Shown: positions 1 through 7,623, counted from the first letter of the stretch. The stretch is 34,754 bases of DNA from Streptomyces adustus (GCF_009377175.1 NZ_VJZD01000087.1:1-34754), one strand, 5' to 3'. Made by a program: numbers and translations. The notes: a model not told the origin generated them from the sequence alone.

Positions 1-225
1 CCCCCCGACAAGCCTCCGGTGGCACCGCCCACCGGATCCACCGGACCCCCCGGTCCACCGGCCGAACCGTCGGCCGGCCCACCGGCCGAACCACGGCCCG
101 AGTCGGCACCCAGGACACCGGCCAAGACGCCTGCCAAGACGCCGGCCAAGTCCGCCGCCGCCCGGAACAGAACCCCTCGCGCGCCACGCACCACCGGCAA
201 CGCGCGCACCACCACCGAAAATTGA
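1..225 (+). CDS. C-terminal fragment of an unidentified Pro/Ala/Lys-rich protein (5' truncated by window edge)
   Basis: The frame is open from the first base and ends at TGA 223-225. The visible 74 residues are low complexity: Pro-, Gly- and Ala-rich with short repeats (PPAEP twice, then TPAK three times in a row) and a basic tail with several Arg/Thr. This looks like a disordered C-terminal tail. An internal ATG at position 19 lacks a ribosome binding site, so the gene almost certainly begins upstream of the window. The Roadblock gene follows after 20 nt and could be co-transcribed. In actinobacterial conservons, sensor-kinase-like proteins with proline-rich tails precede Roadblock proteins, but no catalytic domain is visible here, so the function is unassigned. 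Confidence 0.6.
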   Translation, partial: PPDKPPVAPPTGSTGPPGPPAEPSAGPPAEPRPESAPRTPAKTPAKTPAKSAAARNRTPRAPRTTGNARTTTEN

Positions 226-245
226 GAGAACGAGGAGACTCAGTC

Positions 246-620
246 ATGGCCAACACCGAGACCACCCTGAAAGAGGCGCTCGCCTCCATCGAGGGCGCGA
301 CCGGAGTCGCGCTCGTCGACTACACCAGCGGGATGGCGCTGGGCACGATGGGCGGCAGCAAGGGCTTCGACTTGAACGTCGCGGCCGCCGGCAACACCGA
401 CGTCGTACGCGCCAAAATGCGCACGATGGAGCATCTCGGCCTCAAGGCCCAGATCGAGGACATCCTGATCACCCTGTCCGACCAGTACCACCTGATCCGG
501 CTGATCAGCGGACGCGGGGGCAACGGTCTGTTCATGTACCTGGTGCTGGACGCCAAGCGCGCCAATCTGGCGATGGCCCGCCACCAGTTGAAGAGGATCG
601 AGGAGGACCTGGAGGTCTAA
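246..620 (+). CDS. Roadblock/LC7-like small protein
   Basis: A 124-residue protein starting at ATG 246. GAGGAG lies 8 nt upstream, which favours this start over the in-frame TTG at 222. The sequence has the alternating beta/alpha pattern of a Roadblock/LC7 fold: an N-terminal helix (ETTLKEALASIEG), a strand with GVALVDYTSGMALG, a central helix with VVRAKMRTMEHLG, two strands (IEDILITLSDQYHLIRLI, then LFMYLVLD) and a final helix. In bacteria such proteins bind Ras-like GTPases such as MglA or act in actinobacterial conservons. No GTPase, DUF742 or kinase partner is visible, so its partner is unknown. No signal peptide or membrane segment. A hairpin follows the stop directly. Confidence 0.8.
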   Translation: MANTETTLKEALASIEGATGVALVDYTSGMALGTMGGSKGFDLNVAAAGNTDVVRAKMRTMEHLGLKAQIEDILITLSDQYHLIRLISGRGGNGLFMYLVLDAKRANLAMARHQLKRIEEDLEV

Positions 621-633
621 CTCCCGGCCGTCC

Positions 634-658
634 GGGCCGGATCTCCCGAGTCCGGCCC
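634..658 (+). terminator. Hairpin terminator after the Roadblock gene
   Basis: A perfect 8-bp inverted repeat, GGGCCGGA (634-641) and TCCGGCCC (651-658), with a 9-nt loop, followed by a short CTT run. It lies 14 nt after the Roadblock stop and between convergent genes. The U-tract is poor, as is common in Streptomyces. Confidence 0.6.
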
Positions 659-673
659 CTTGTGAACGACCGG

Positions 674-1273
674 CTACACCGGCACCGCGGTGCGGCGGCG
701 TGCCCCGCCCGGGGCTGCGTCGCCCGCCGCGATGCCGGTGCCGCGGTAGCCCTTGACGGCCGGGCCCGCCGGGCGTCCGCCGCGCGCGTCGAGCCAGTCG
801 ACCCGCACCCACAGCAGCATGTCCTCGGCCCGTTCGCGCCGCCCGAGCCAGGCGGCCTTCAGCCGCAGCCCGACACCGGCGCCGACCAGCAGCATCCCGC
901 CGGCGGCGGGCACCGCGAGGGAACTGCCCAGCGCGGCCAGGAAGGCCAGCAGCAGCCACCAGCGGTGGGCGTGACGCCAGTTCCGCACCGTCACCGCACG
1001 GTCCTGGAGCACGTCGTGCCGTCCGGCCTTGGCGGCACCGCGGGCGAGGGCGCCGTAGCGCTTGCGCCGACCGTACGAGACCAGGGCGGCCGCGACGAGG
1101 AACAGCGCCGCCCCTGCCATGACCCCGATCCGGCGGCCGGTGAAGCCCGGCACCAGGACACCGACACCCGCCGCGAACACTCCGGCGCCGCACAGCGGCG
1201 CCGCTCCGGCCCGCACCACGACCGCCACCCGGGCCAGCCCCTGGCCTCCGCGCCCCTGACTTCCGCGTGCCAC
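674..1273 (-). CDS. Integral membrane protein of unknown function
   Basis: A 199-residue protein. The start at GTG 1273 is chosen because GAGGAGG lies 7 nt upstream; another in-frame GTG 24 nt further upstream at 1297 has no comparable site. Hydrophobic stretches at about residues 20-43 (around CGAGVFAAGVGVLVPG), 47-65 (IGVMAGAALFLVAAALVSYG) and 95-130 (WWLLLAFLAALGSSL and GGMLLVGAGVGL) suggest four membrane segments. Between the second and third pair is a basic loop (RRKRYGALARGAAKAGRHD). The C-terminal tail after about residue 140 is soluble and rich in Arg and Gly. No catalytic motif is recognised. It is convergent with the Roadblock gene and about 100 nt downstream of the RpiR gene on the same strand. 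Confidence 0.65.
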   Translation of the reverse strand: MARGSQGRGGQGLARVAVVVRAGAAPLCGAGVFAAGVGVLVPGFTGRRIGVMAGAALFLVAAALVSYGRRKRYGALARGAAKAGRHDVLQDRAVTVRNWRHAHRWWLLLAFLAALGSSLAVPAAGGMLLVGAGVGLRLKAAWLGRRERAEDMLLWVRVDWLDARGGRPAGPAVKGYRGTGIAAGDAAPGGARRRTAVPV

Positions 1274-1377
1274 GTCAACGCCTCCTCGCACCGGCACAGT
1301 CCTGCAAGTGCGGACACGCTAGCGAGCGAACGTGAGACGAATCTGAGAGCACCGGCCGACGGTCCCCGGCCCGTGGC

Positions 1378-2250
1378 TCACTCGACGAACAGCCCCCGCG
1401 CCGCCGCGCGCGCGTCGAACTCCTCCAGGCGGGTCTGGGCGTCCGGCAGGTCGTCGCACATGGCCTCCAGCAGCACCCGGCCGAGCAGCATCGGCGCGCA
1501 CGCGGTGTCGAAGGCGAGCCCGGTGCCGACCGCGGCGGGCAGCAGCAGGTCGGAGACCTTGGCCACGGGCGCGAACGCGGAGTCGGCGACGGTCACGACG
1601 CTCAGCCCGGCCTCCTTCGCATAGGCGAGGGTGTCCAGCACCTCGCGGGGGTGCCGCGGCAGCGCGAAGCAGAGCAGGGTCGAGGCACCGGCCCGTACGG
1701 CGGCGTCGATCCGGTCGTGGATCATCGTGCCGCCCTCGTGGATCAGCCGTACGTCCGGGTGGACCTTGGCGGCGAAGTACGCGAAGCCGTAGGCCTGGGA
1801 CGCGGCGGCCCGCAGCCCGAGCACCGGCAGCGGGCGGCTGGCGGCGAGCAGCCGGCCCGCCTTCTGCACCGGGCGCGGGTCCGCGAGCACCTCCGCGAGG
1901 TGCCGCAGGTTCTCGATCTCCGCCTCGACGGCCTGCTGGTACTCGTTGTACGCCCCGGAGCCCGCCGGCTGTTCCGCCGGCGCGACCTCGCGCAGATGGC
2001 GGCGCAGGGCGGGGTAGCCGTCGAAGCCGAGGGCGACGGCGAAGCGGGTGACGGAGGGCTGGCTGACCCCGGCCAGTTCGGCGAGCTCCACGCTGGACAG
2101 GAACGGCACGTCGGCGGCCCGCCGCACCATGCTGTGCGCGATGCGCCGCTGGGTCGGCGTCAGCCGGTGCCCCTCGAAGAGCGCCTGGAGCCGGGCGGCG
2201 GGGCTGTCGGGTCCGCCGGGGTCCCTGTCCACGCTCGTGTCCGCGGTCAT
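1378..2250 (-). CDS. RpiR/MurR-family transcriptional regulator (HTH + SIS domain)
   Basis: A 290-residue protein. Residues about 15-90 form the RpiR-type helix-turn-helix domain (TPTQRRIAHSMV, then FLSSVELAELAGVSQPSVTRF and GFDGYPALRRHL). Residues about 130-265 form a sugar-isomerase (SIS) domain, with VLGLRAAASQAYGFAYFAAK, the LLCFALPRHPREVLDTL strand and SVVTVADSAFAPVA. RpiR regulators usually bind phosphosugars through SIS and control sugar or amino-sugar catabolism. The ATG overlaps the stop codon of the upstream lyase gene by one base (TGATG) and is preceded by GGAGGGAG, so the two genes are translationally coupled. The regulator probably responds to a metabolite linked to the lyase reaction and may control the pair itself. 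The ligand cannot be read from sequence. Confidence 0.9.
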   Translation of the reverse strand: MTADTSVDRDPGGPDSPAARLQALFEGHRLTPTQRRIAHSMVRRAADVPFLSSVELAELAGVSQPSVTRFAVALGFDGYPALRRHLREVAPAEQPAGSGAYNEYQQAVEAEIENLRHLAEVLADPRPVQKAGRLLAASRPLPVLGLRAAASQAYGFAYFAAKVHPDVRLIHEGGTMIHDRIDAAVRAGASTLLCFALPRHPREVLDTLAYAKEAGLSVVTVADSAFAPVAKVSDLLLPAAVGTGLAFDTACAPMLLGRVLLEAMCDDLPDAQTRLEEFDARAAARGLFVE

Positions 2251-3779
2251 CACTCGCTCTCCCTCCAGATCTGCGTGAACCGGTCGAGCAGCCGGGCGGC
2301 GGCCGTCACGTCCTTGGTGAGCGGCCGGTCGGTCATGTCCTCGTCGAGCACCGACTCGGCGATCGCCAGCGCCCGGCCCACCGGGACCCCCGGTTCGGGC
2401 CGCAGGTCGCGCAGCCGCAACGCCCGTACCGCGGCGACGAGTTCGCAGCCCACGACGAGACGGTACGCGTCGCACGCACGCAGTGTCTGGCGGGCGGCGA
2501 GCGAGGCGAAGCTCGCCTGTTCCTCGACGCCCCGGGACAGTACGGCGTGGCCGAGCGAGGCGGGCGCCGAGCAGGCGCGCAGCTCACCGAGGGCGGCCCC
2601 GGCCGCGTACTCCAGGATCATCACCCCCGACGAGACGGGTTCCTGGTCGGCGAGGAAGGGCTTGAGCCGGGTGAAGGCGGGCTCGTTGAGGCTGGACAGC
2701 CGGGACGTCGACAGCCGGGCCACCTGGGTCACCGCCAGCCGGAAGTGGTCGAGCGCGAGGACGAGCTGGGCCATGTAGAAGCCGCCGTGGTGGTAGGCGG
2801 CCATGCCGTCGGGGGCGATGAGGGGGTTCTCCGCGGCCGCGTTGAGCTCGATCGCGAGCACCTCCTCCAGCGCGTCCGCCGCGTCCTGCGCGGGTCCGTG
2901 GATCTGCGGCAGGCAGCGGAAGCCGTAAGGGTCCTGGATCCGGCCGAGCGGAGGCGCGGGCCGGTCCTCGGCGCCGATCAGCTCGCGCATCCGGCGGGCG
3001 ACCTCGCCCGTGCCCCGGTGCGGGCGGGCCGCGTGCACGGGGGCGGCGTACGCCTCGTGGGAGCCGTCGACCGCGAGCAGGGACAGCCCGGCGACCACCT
3101 GGGTGGCCTCGATCAGCCCGCGCAGCTCGTGCAGGGCGAGCGCCGACTGGCCGAGGGTGAGGGCGTTGCTGCTGATCAGGGCCAGCGCGTCGTTGTTGTC
3201 GAGGGGCTGTGGGGCGGGTGCGCCCGTCCCGCGCCAGGGGTGTTCCCCGGCGAGGGCGAGGCCGAGCTGGGCCAGCGGTGCGATGTCGCCGGTGCCGACC
3301 GAGCCGAACTCGTTGACGACCGGATAGGCACCGCTCTCCAGCGCCTCGCACAGCGCCGTGACGACGCCGGGGCGCAGCCCGGCGCCGCCCGCCAGCAGCT
3401 GGTTGGCCCGTACGGCGAGCATCGCCCGCACCTGCCGGGCCGGCAGTTCCTCGCCTATGGCGCCGGCGTGGCTGCGCAGCAGGCGCATGCCGTGACCGGC
3501 GGCGGCCTCGGTGGGCACGGTCTCGTTCCGGTTCGCGCCGACGCCGGTGGAGCGGCCGTACACGCGGCCGGTCGCCGCGAGCTGCCGGGCGGCGGCCCAG
3601 GACGCCTCGACCCGCCGCAGCGCCTCGCCCGCCGGGACCGGCCGTGCGCTCCCGTCGGCGAGGCGGACGACGTCGTCGACGCCGAGGCCGGCCCCGTCGA
3701 GGACCACGAGGCCCGAGGGCCCGGGGTGCACCGCACGCGCGTCCGGCGCGTCCGGCGCGTCCACGGTCCGAGACGACAT
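2250..3779 (-). CDS. Histidine/aromatic ammonia-lyase-like protein with an altered MIO site
   Basis: A 509-residue protein, the usual length for bacterial HutH. ATG 3779 follows GGGGAG at 10 nt. Family features retained: YGRSTG at 74-79 (inner-loop Tyr; the usual form is YGxNTG), QDPYGFRCLPQ at 282-292, AENPL at 316-320 and Glu419 in the VEEQ segment. The cofactor site is changed. Canonical enzymes read GSVG-ASG-DLAPL, in which Ala-Ser-Gly cyclises to the MIO electrophile; here residues 159-165 read GSVG-T-GD, one residue short and without the Ser. The DNA at 3285-3305 was read directly and supports this. The usual LLNGT segment is also replaced (LALISSNALTLG, 198-210). It may act without MIO, have a different reaction, or be inactive. 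It is coupled to the RpiR gene. I give no hutH symbol because the catalytic triad is missing. Confidence 0.85.
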   Translation of the reverse strand: MSSRTVDAPDAPDARAVHPGPSGLVVLDGAGLGVDDVVRLADGSARPVPAGEALRRVEASWAAARQLAATGRVYGRSTGVGANRNETVPTEAAAGHGMRLLRSHAGAIGEELPARQVRAMLAVRANQLLAGGAGLRPGVVTALCEALESGAYPVVNEFGSVGTGDIAPLAQLGLALAGEHPWRGTGAPAPQPLDNNDALALISSNALTLGQSALALHELRGLIEATQVVAGLSLLAVDGSHEAYAAPVHAARPHRGTGEVARRMRELIGAEDRPAPPLGRIQDPYGFRCLPQIHGPAQDAADALEEVLAIELNAAAENPLIAPDGMAAYHHGGFYMAQLVLALDHFRLAVTQVARLSTSRLSSLNEPAFTRLKPFLADQEPVSSGVMILEYAAGAALGELRACSAPASLGHAVLSRGVEEQASFASLAARQTLRACDAYRLVVGCELVAAVRALRLRDLRPEPGVPVGRALAIAESVLDEDMTDRPLTKDVTAAARLLDRFTQIWRESE

Positions 3780-3950
3780 AGGACCCGAGCTCCCCTCAAC
3801 CCTCGATCCGGACTTCGGATCTCGCCCGCCGGCCCCCGGTCACCGTGGACCGGCACCCGGGCATGGACGACCTATTCAGACACCAAGAACTCTGCATGAC
3901 GATATACAGCCGAGCAAGGCACGTCTCATGATCCGGTTCACCGGACCGCC

Positions 3951-4022
3951 CCGGCCCCGGACCGGGGTGCGCACCCGGCCCCGGACCGGGGTGCGCACCC
4001 GGGCGCGGAACGGGGTGCGGGC
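3951..4022. repeat. 24-bp tandem repeat, two exact copies plus one degenerate
   Basis: Positions 3951-3974 and 3975-3998 are identical 24-mers beginning CCGGCCCCGGACC and ending GGTGCGCAC. Positions 3999-4022 are a degenerate third copy with five or so changes. Each unit contains the self-complementary stretch CCCCGGACCGGGG, so the array can form hairpins. It lies in the 327-bp space between the divergent lyase gene and the small membrane protein gene, about 170 bp from the lyase start. It could be an operator array or a replication-slippage product. No other gene is seen in this spacer. Confidence 0.85.
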
Positions 4023-4106
4023 CCCGGCGGAAGACGGGGGCTATCCCCAGTGCGCAGGCGCCGCCCGCTGCCTAGCGTGAATGCCATGACGGGAATGGAG
4101 ACGATC

Positions 4107-4529
4107 ATGGATGCGCGGGACGCCGACCTCAAGAAGGAACTCGACGCCACCCTGCACGCCCGCAGGGAACTGGGCGAGGAGTACGAGTCCGCACTGGTCG
4201 AATCGTTCCTGGAGAAGGTCGACCAGCGCATCGACGGCGCGGTCGAGCGACGGGTGCGCCGGCATCTGGCCGAGGCGCAGATGACCGTGGCCCGCAATTC
4301 CCGCTCCCCGAGGCCCACGGACTCGTGGGGCGAGCGCTTCGGCTTCGGCATCGTCTCGCTGGTGCTGGCGGTCCCGCTGTCCGCGATCGGTGCGGGCACC
4401 GCGCATCTGCCCGGCCTGATCGTGTCCTGGATCGGCATCGTCGGTGTCAACGCGGTCCAGGCCGTCCGCACGAACCCCGGCCTCTTCGGCCGCCGCCGGG
4501 CGTCCGGGGACAGCGACTGGGAGGACTGA
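4107..4529 (+). CDS. Small membrane protein with N-terminal helical domain
   Basis: A 140-residue protein if it starts at ATG 4107, which has GGAG 6 nt upstream. In-frame ATGs at 4086 and 4095 and a GTG at 4077 are alternatives, and the true start is uncertain. Residues 1-65 are charged and helical (DLKKELDATLHARREL, FLEKVDQRIDGAVERRVRRHL), probably a coiled coil. Residues about 78-98 (FGFGIVSLVLAVPLSAIGAG) and 101-120 (LPGLIVSWIGIVGVNAVQAV) are two membrane segments joined by a very short turn, so both ends should face the cytoplasm. The tail is short with basic then acidic residues. No recognised enzyme motif; I recall similar proteins as conserved in Streptomyces. Confidence 0.75.
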   Translation: MDARDADLKKELDATLHARRELGEEYESALVESFLEKVDQRIDGAVERRVRRHLAEAQMTVARNSRSPRPTDSWGERFGFGIVSLVLAVPLSAIGAGTAHLPGLIVSWIGIVGVNAVQAVRTNPGLFGRRRASGDSDWED

Positions 4530-4598
4530 CCGGGACGCGGGCGCGCTCACAAAAAAGCGCGGGGGTCCAGGGCCGGTGACCGGCCGGAAAAGGCTGTG

Positions 4599-4653
4599 CG
4601 CGGGGACCGCCGCACCCCCGTTGCCGGGGGGCGGGACGACGGCGGTCCCCGCG
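4599..4653. repeat. Perfect 14-bp inverted repeat with nested hairpin
   Basis: The left arm CGCGGGGACCGCCG (4599-4612) is fully complementary to the right arm CGGCGGTCCCCGCG (4640-4653). The 27-nt interior contains CCCCCG-ttgc-CGGGGG-type complementarity, so a long compound stem-loop is predicted. It lies 70 nt after the membrane protein stop, with no T-tract on either strand. It may terminate transcription from the left, but the length and nesting exceed the other hairpins in this window. Confidence 0.75.
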
Positions 4654-4854
4654 AGGGACGCGTGCCGGGTCAGGCCGGGTTTGCGTCCTGGGCGTCTGTG
4701 GAGGTCCGGGAGCCGCTCCGAAAATCCGTGACGCCGTTTTGGTGCCGGCCGGGGCGGGGAGCCGCTCCCGCCCTGCCGACACCCCTTAATGTGCCGGACT
4801 CGTGTTAAGCGTGTGCTGCGTGTACGTGACACGCTCGTACCACTTCCGCGAAGT

Positions 4855-4869
4855 CCGCCTTTTCGGCGG
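4855..4869 (-). terminator. Weak hairpin after the cystathionine beta-synthase gene
   Basis: CCGCC (4855-4859) and GGCGG (4865-4869) with a 5-nt loop, about 47 nt after the TAG of the minus-strand beta-synthase gene. The stem is short and there is no U-tract. Confidence 0.35.
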
Positions 4870-4915
4870 GCCACCGAAGGTCCGCCGCACATCCCGGCTG
4901 TTCACCGCAGGACTG

Positions 4916-6304
4916 CTAGTTCCCGCCCTTGGCGAGGAAGGACAGCAGGTCCTGACGGCTGACCACACCGGTCGGCTTGCCCTCGACGAGGACGATCGCC
5001 GCGTCCGCGCCGCCCAGCACGGACATCAGGTCCCCGACCGGTTCGCCGGAGCCGACCTGCGGCAGCGGGGCGGACATGTGCTTCTCCAGCGGGTCCTCCA
5101 GCGAGGCGCGCTGGGTGAACAGCGCGTCGAGCAGTTCCCGCTCGACCACGGACCCCACGACCTCGGCGGCCATGACGTCCGGGTGACCGGCGCCCGGCTT
5201 CACGATCGGCATCTGCGAGACGCCGTACTCGCGCAGCACCTCGATGGCCTCGCCCACGGTCTCGTCGGGGTGCATGTGGACGAGGGAGGGGATGGTGCCG
5301 CCCGCCTTGTGGTTGAGCACGTCGGCGACCCGGGCGCTGGGGCCGGTGTCCTCCAGGAAGCCGTAGTCGGCCATCCACTCGTCGTTGAAGATCTTGCTGA
5401 GGTAGCCGCGCCCGCTGTCCGGGAGCAGGACGACCACGACGTCGTCCGGGCCGAGCCGCTCGGCGACGCGCAGCGCGGCGACCACGGCCATGCCGCAGGA
5501 GCCGCCCACCAGCAGGCCCTCCTCCTTGGCCAGCCGCCGGGTCATCTGGAAGGAGTCCTTGTCGGACACGGCGACGATCTCGTCGGCGACGCTCCGGTCG
5601 TAGGCGGTCGGCCAGAAGTCCTCGCCGACGCCCTCGACGAGGTACGGGCGCCCGGAGCCACCGGAGTACACGGACCCCTCGGGGTCGGCTCCGATCACCT
5701 GGACCCGGCCGTCACTGGCGTCCTTGAGGTAGCGCCCGGTGCCGGAGATGGTGCCGCCGGTGCCCACGCCCGCCACGAAGTGGGTGATCCGCCCCTCCGT
5801 CTGCTCCCACAGCTCGGGGCCGGTCGAGTGATAGTGGGAGAGCGGGTTGTTGGGGTTGGAGTACTGGTCGGGCTTCCAGGCGCCCGGCGTCTCGCGCACC
5901 AGACGGTCGGAGACGTTGTAGTACGAGTCCGGGTGCTCGGGGTCCACGGCGGTCGGGCACACGACCACCTCGGCGCCGTACGCGCGCAGCACGTTGATCT
6001 TGTCCGTGGACACCTTGTCGGGGCACACGAAGATGCACTTGTACCCCTTCTGCTGGGCCACGATCGCGAGACCCACACCGGTGTTGCCACTGGTGGGCTC
6101 GACGATGGTGCCGCCGGGCAGGAGCTCGCCGCTCTTCTCCGCCGCCTCGATCATGCGCAGGGCGATGCGGTCCTTCACGGATCCGCCCGGGTTGAAGTAC
6201 TCCACCTTGGCCAGGACGGTCGCCTGGATGCCCTCGGTCACGTTGTTGAGCCTCACCAGCGGGGTGTTGCCGACGAGGCTGATCATCGAGTCGTGGAATT
6301 GCAC
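4916..6304 (-). CDS. cbs: Cystathionine beta-synthase
   Basis: A 462-residue PLP enzyme that condenses serine with homocysteine to cystathionine in reverse transsulfuration. The GTG start at 6304 has GGAG 6 nt upstream; in-frame codons further upstream have no such site. The catalytic domain occupies about 1-310, with the PLP lysine in NPGGSVKDR (Lys44), the SGNTG loop at 72-76, the phosphate-binding GVGTGGTISGTG at 179-190 and PDSGRGYLSK at 295-304. Residues about 324-462 are a pair of CBS domains (VADVLNHK, ETVGEAIEVLREYGVSQMPI, VGDLMSVLGGADAAIVLV), which bind adenosyl ligands in many family members. The length and the CBS pair separate it from plain O-acetylserine sulfhydrylases. It is divergent from the SGNH hydrolase; a TAGGCT hexamer about 45 nt upstream could be its -10. 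Confidence 0.95.
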   Translation of the reverse strand: MQFHDSMISLVGNTPLVRLNNVTEGIQATVLAKVEYFNPGGSVKDRIALRMIEAAEKSGELLPGGTIVEPTSGNTGVGLAIVAQQKGYKCIFVCPDKVSTDKINVLRAYGAEVVVCPTAVDPEHPDSYYNVSDRLVRETPGAWKPDQYSNPNNPLSHYHSTGPELWEQTEGRITHFVAGVGTGGTISGTGRYLKDASDGRVQVIGADPEGSVYSGGSGRPYLVEGVGEDFWPTAYDRSVADEIVAVSDKDSFQMTRRLAKEEGLLVGGSCGMAVVAALRVAERLGPDDVVVVLLPDSGRGYLSKIFNDEWMADYGFLEDTGPSARVADVLNHKAGGTIPSLVHMHPDETVGEAIEVLREYGVSQMPIVKPGAGHPDVMAAEVVGSVVERELLDALFTQRASLEDPLEKHMSAPLPQVGSGEPVGDLMSVLGGADAAIVLVEGKPTGVVSRQDLLSFLAKGGN

Positions 6305-6453
6305 CGTTGTCTCCGGTCGCTTGCAACAGATGTGGTCGAAGTGGTTCCGCCAGCCTACGGCTCGACGCAGACGTTCACTCCTGGTTGCGATTGGCCGACG
6401 CCCTGTACGGGGCAAGGAGTGGTTGTACGGCTACGAGGAGGTGGCGGCGACAC

Positions 6454-7509
6454 ATGACGAGCATGTCGAGGGCGCGGGTGGCCCGCCGTATCGCGGCCGG
6501 GGCCGCGTACGGCGGCGGCGGCATCGGCCTGGCCGGTGCCGCGACCGTCGGTCTGCTGCTGGCGGAGGTCCAGCTGGCCCGGCGCCAGGTGGGCAACGGT
6601 GTGCGCCCCCGCGTACCGAGCGCCGAGGGCCGCTACGGCCATGTCTACGACGTCCCCGGCGAGGCCCCCCTGTTCCTGACCCTGCTGGGCGACTCCACGG
6701 CCGCGGGCCAGGGGGTCCACCGGGCCGGCCAGACCCCGGGCGCGCTGCTCGCCGCGGGCCTGTCGGCCGTCGCGGAACGCCCGGTGGTACTGCGCAACGT
6801 GGCGCTGCCCGGCGCCCAGTCGGACGATCTGGACCGCCAGGTCGGGCTGGTCCTCACGGGGCCGGACCAGATCCCCGACATCTGTGTGGTCATGATCGGC
6901 GCGAACGACGTGACCCACCGGATGCCGCCGACCCGTTCGGTGCGTCATCTCTCCGCGGCGGTCCGACGGCTGCGCACGGCCGGTGCGGAGGTGGTCGTCG
7001 GCACCTGTCCCGACCTGGGCACGATCGAGCCGGTGCAGCAGCCGCTGCGCTGGCTGGCCCGGCGGGCCTCCCGCCAGTTGGCGGCGGCGCAGACGATCGG
7101 GACGGTCGAGCAGGGGGGCCGGACGGTGTCGCTGGGCGACCTGCTGGGCCCCGAGTTCGCGGCGAACCCGCGCGAGCTGTTCGGCCCCGACAACTACCAC
7201 CCCTCCGCGGAGGGGTACGCCACGGCCGCGATGGCGCTGCTGCCGACGGTCTGTGCCGCGCTGGGTCTGTGGCCCGCGGAGGAGGAGCGTCCCGACGCCT
7301 CCCGCCGCGAGGGCTTCCTGCCGGTGGCGCGCGCCGCCGCCGAGGCCGCGTCCGAGGCCGGTACGGAGGTCACGGCCGCGATGCCGACGGGCCCGCGGGG
7401 CCCCTGGGCCCTGCTCAAGCGCCGCAGGCGGCGGCGCGTCCCGGAGACGGCCCCGACACCCGTCGACACCCCCGACCGGCCCCGGACACCGCTCGGCGAC
7501 CTGGGCTGA
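6454..7509 (+). CDS. SGNH/GDSL-family esterase or lipase, membrane anchored
   Basis: A 351-residue protein. ATG 6454 is preceded by GAGGAGG at 12 nt; ATG 6463 is a second option. Residues about 12-38 are Gly/Ala-rich and hydrophobic after several Arg, consistent with an uncleaved N-terminal anchor or signal. All four SGNH blocks are visible: LLGDSTAAGQG with nucleophile Ser81, the oxyanion Gly120 in ALPGAQS, Asn151 in GANDVTH, and the DNYHPS segment with Asp246 and His249. The C-terminal 90 residues are Ala-rich then strongly basic (KRRRRRR) and Pro-rich, probably outside the hydrolase fold. The substrate is not predictable. The gene is divergent from cbs and about 200 nt before the thiolase gene. 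Confidence 0.88.
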   Translation: MTSMSRARVARRIAAGAAYGGGGIGLAGAATVGLLLAEVQLARRQVGNGVRPRVPSAEGRYGHVYDVPGEAPLFLTLLGDSTAAGQGVHRAGQTPGALLAAGLSAVAERPVVLRNVALPGAQSDDLDRQVGLVLTGPDQIPDICVVMIGANDVTHRMPPTRSVRHLSAAVRRLRTAGAEVVVGTCPDLGTIEPVQQPLRWLARRASRQLAAAQTIGTVEQGGRTVSLGDLLGPEFAANPRELFGPDNYHPSAEGYATAAMALLPTVCAALGLWPAEEERPDASRREGFLPVARAAAEAASEAGTEVTAAMPTGPRGPWALLKRRRRRRVPETAPTPVDTPDRPRTPLGDLG

Positions 7510-7599
7510 CCACCACCGGTCCGGGGTGACCTCGGCAACCCCGGGAACTCGGAGTCCTCGGACGACCCCGTCCGACCTCGGGTGACCCCCATTGGAAAG

Positions 7600-7609
7600 C
7601 AAGCGCTTG
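7600..7609. promoter_or_regulatory. CAAGCGCTTG palindrome, possible TetR-type operator upstream of the thiolase
   Basis: The 10-bp perfect palindrome CAAGCGCTTG lies 103 nt upstream of the thiolase ATG, flanked by a direct repeat TTGGAAA (about 7593-7599 and 7607-7613). Palindromes of this type are typical of TetR-family operators near acyl-CoA metabolism genes; that link is inference. Confidence 0.45.
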
Positions 7610-7623
7610 GAAACTGCGGTCAG

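Larger units (their letters stand above)
4530..4915. other. 386-bp intergenic region rich in inverted repeats, no gene seen
   Basis: Between the membrane protein and the end of the cystathionine beta-synthase gene. I see no frame with plausible codon use and a ribosome binding site. It holds a 6-bp hairpin GGCCGG-tga-CCGGCC at 4571-4585, a 14-bp inverted repeat at 4599-4653 (separate entry), the pair AGCGTGT (4808-4814) and ACACGCT (4830-4836), and a short hairpin just after the beta-synthase stop. The stretch around 4790-4835 is less GC-rich than its surroundings. Confidence 0.6.

Noticed and set aside
1..620. A complete actinobacterial conservon (kinase-Roadblock-DUF742-GTPase)
   Set aside because: Only the Roadblock gene is visible; the next gene is on the other strand and encodes a membrane protein, so DUF742 and the GTPase are absent here.
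4802..6457. A 551-codon plus-strand open frame opposite cbs
   Set aside because: It is antisense to a clear cystathionine beta-synthase with all motifs; the product is composition-driven and resembles nothing known.
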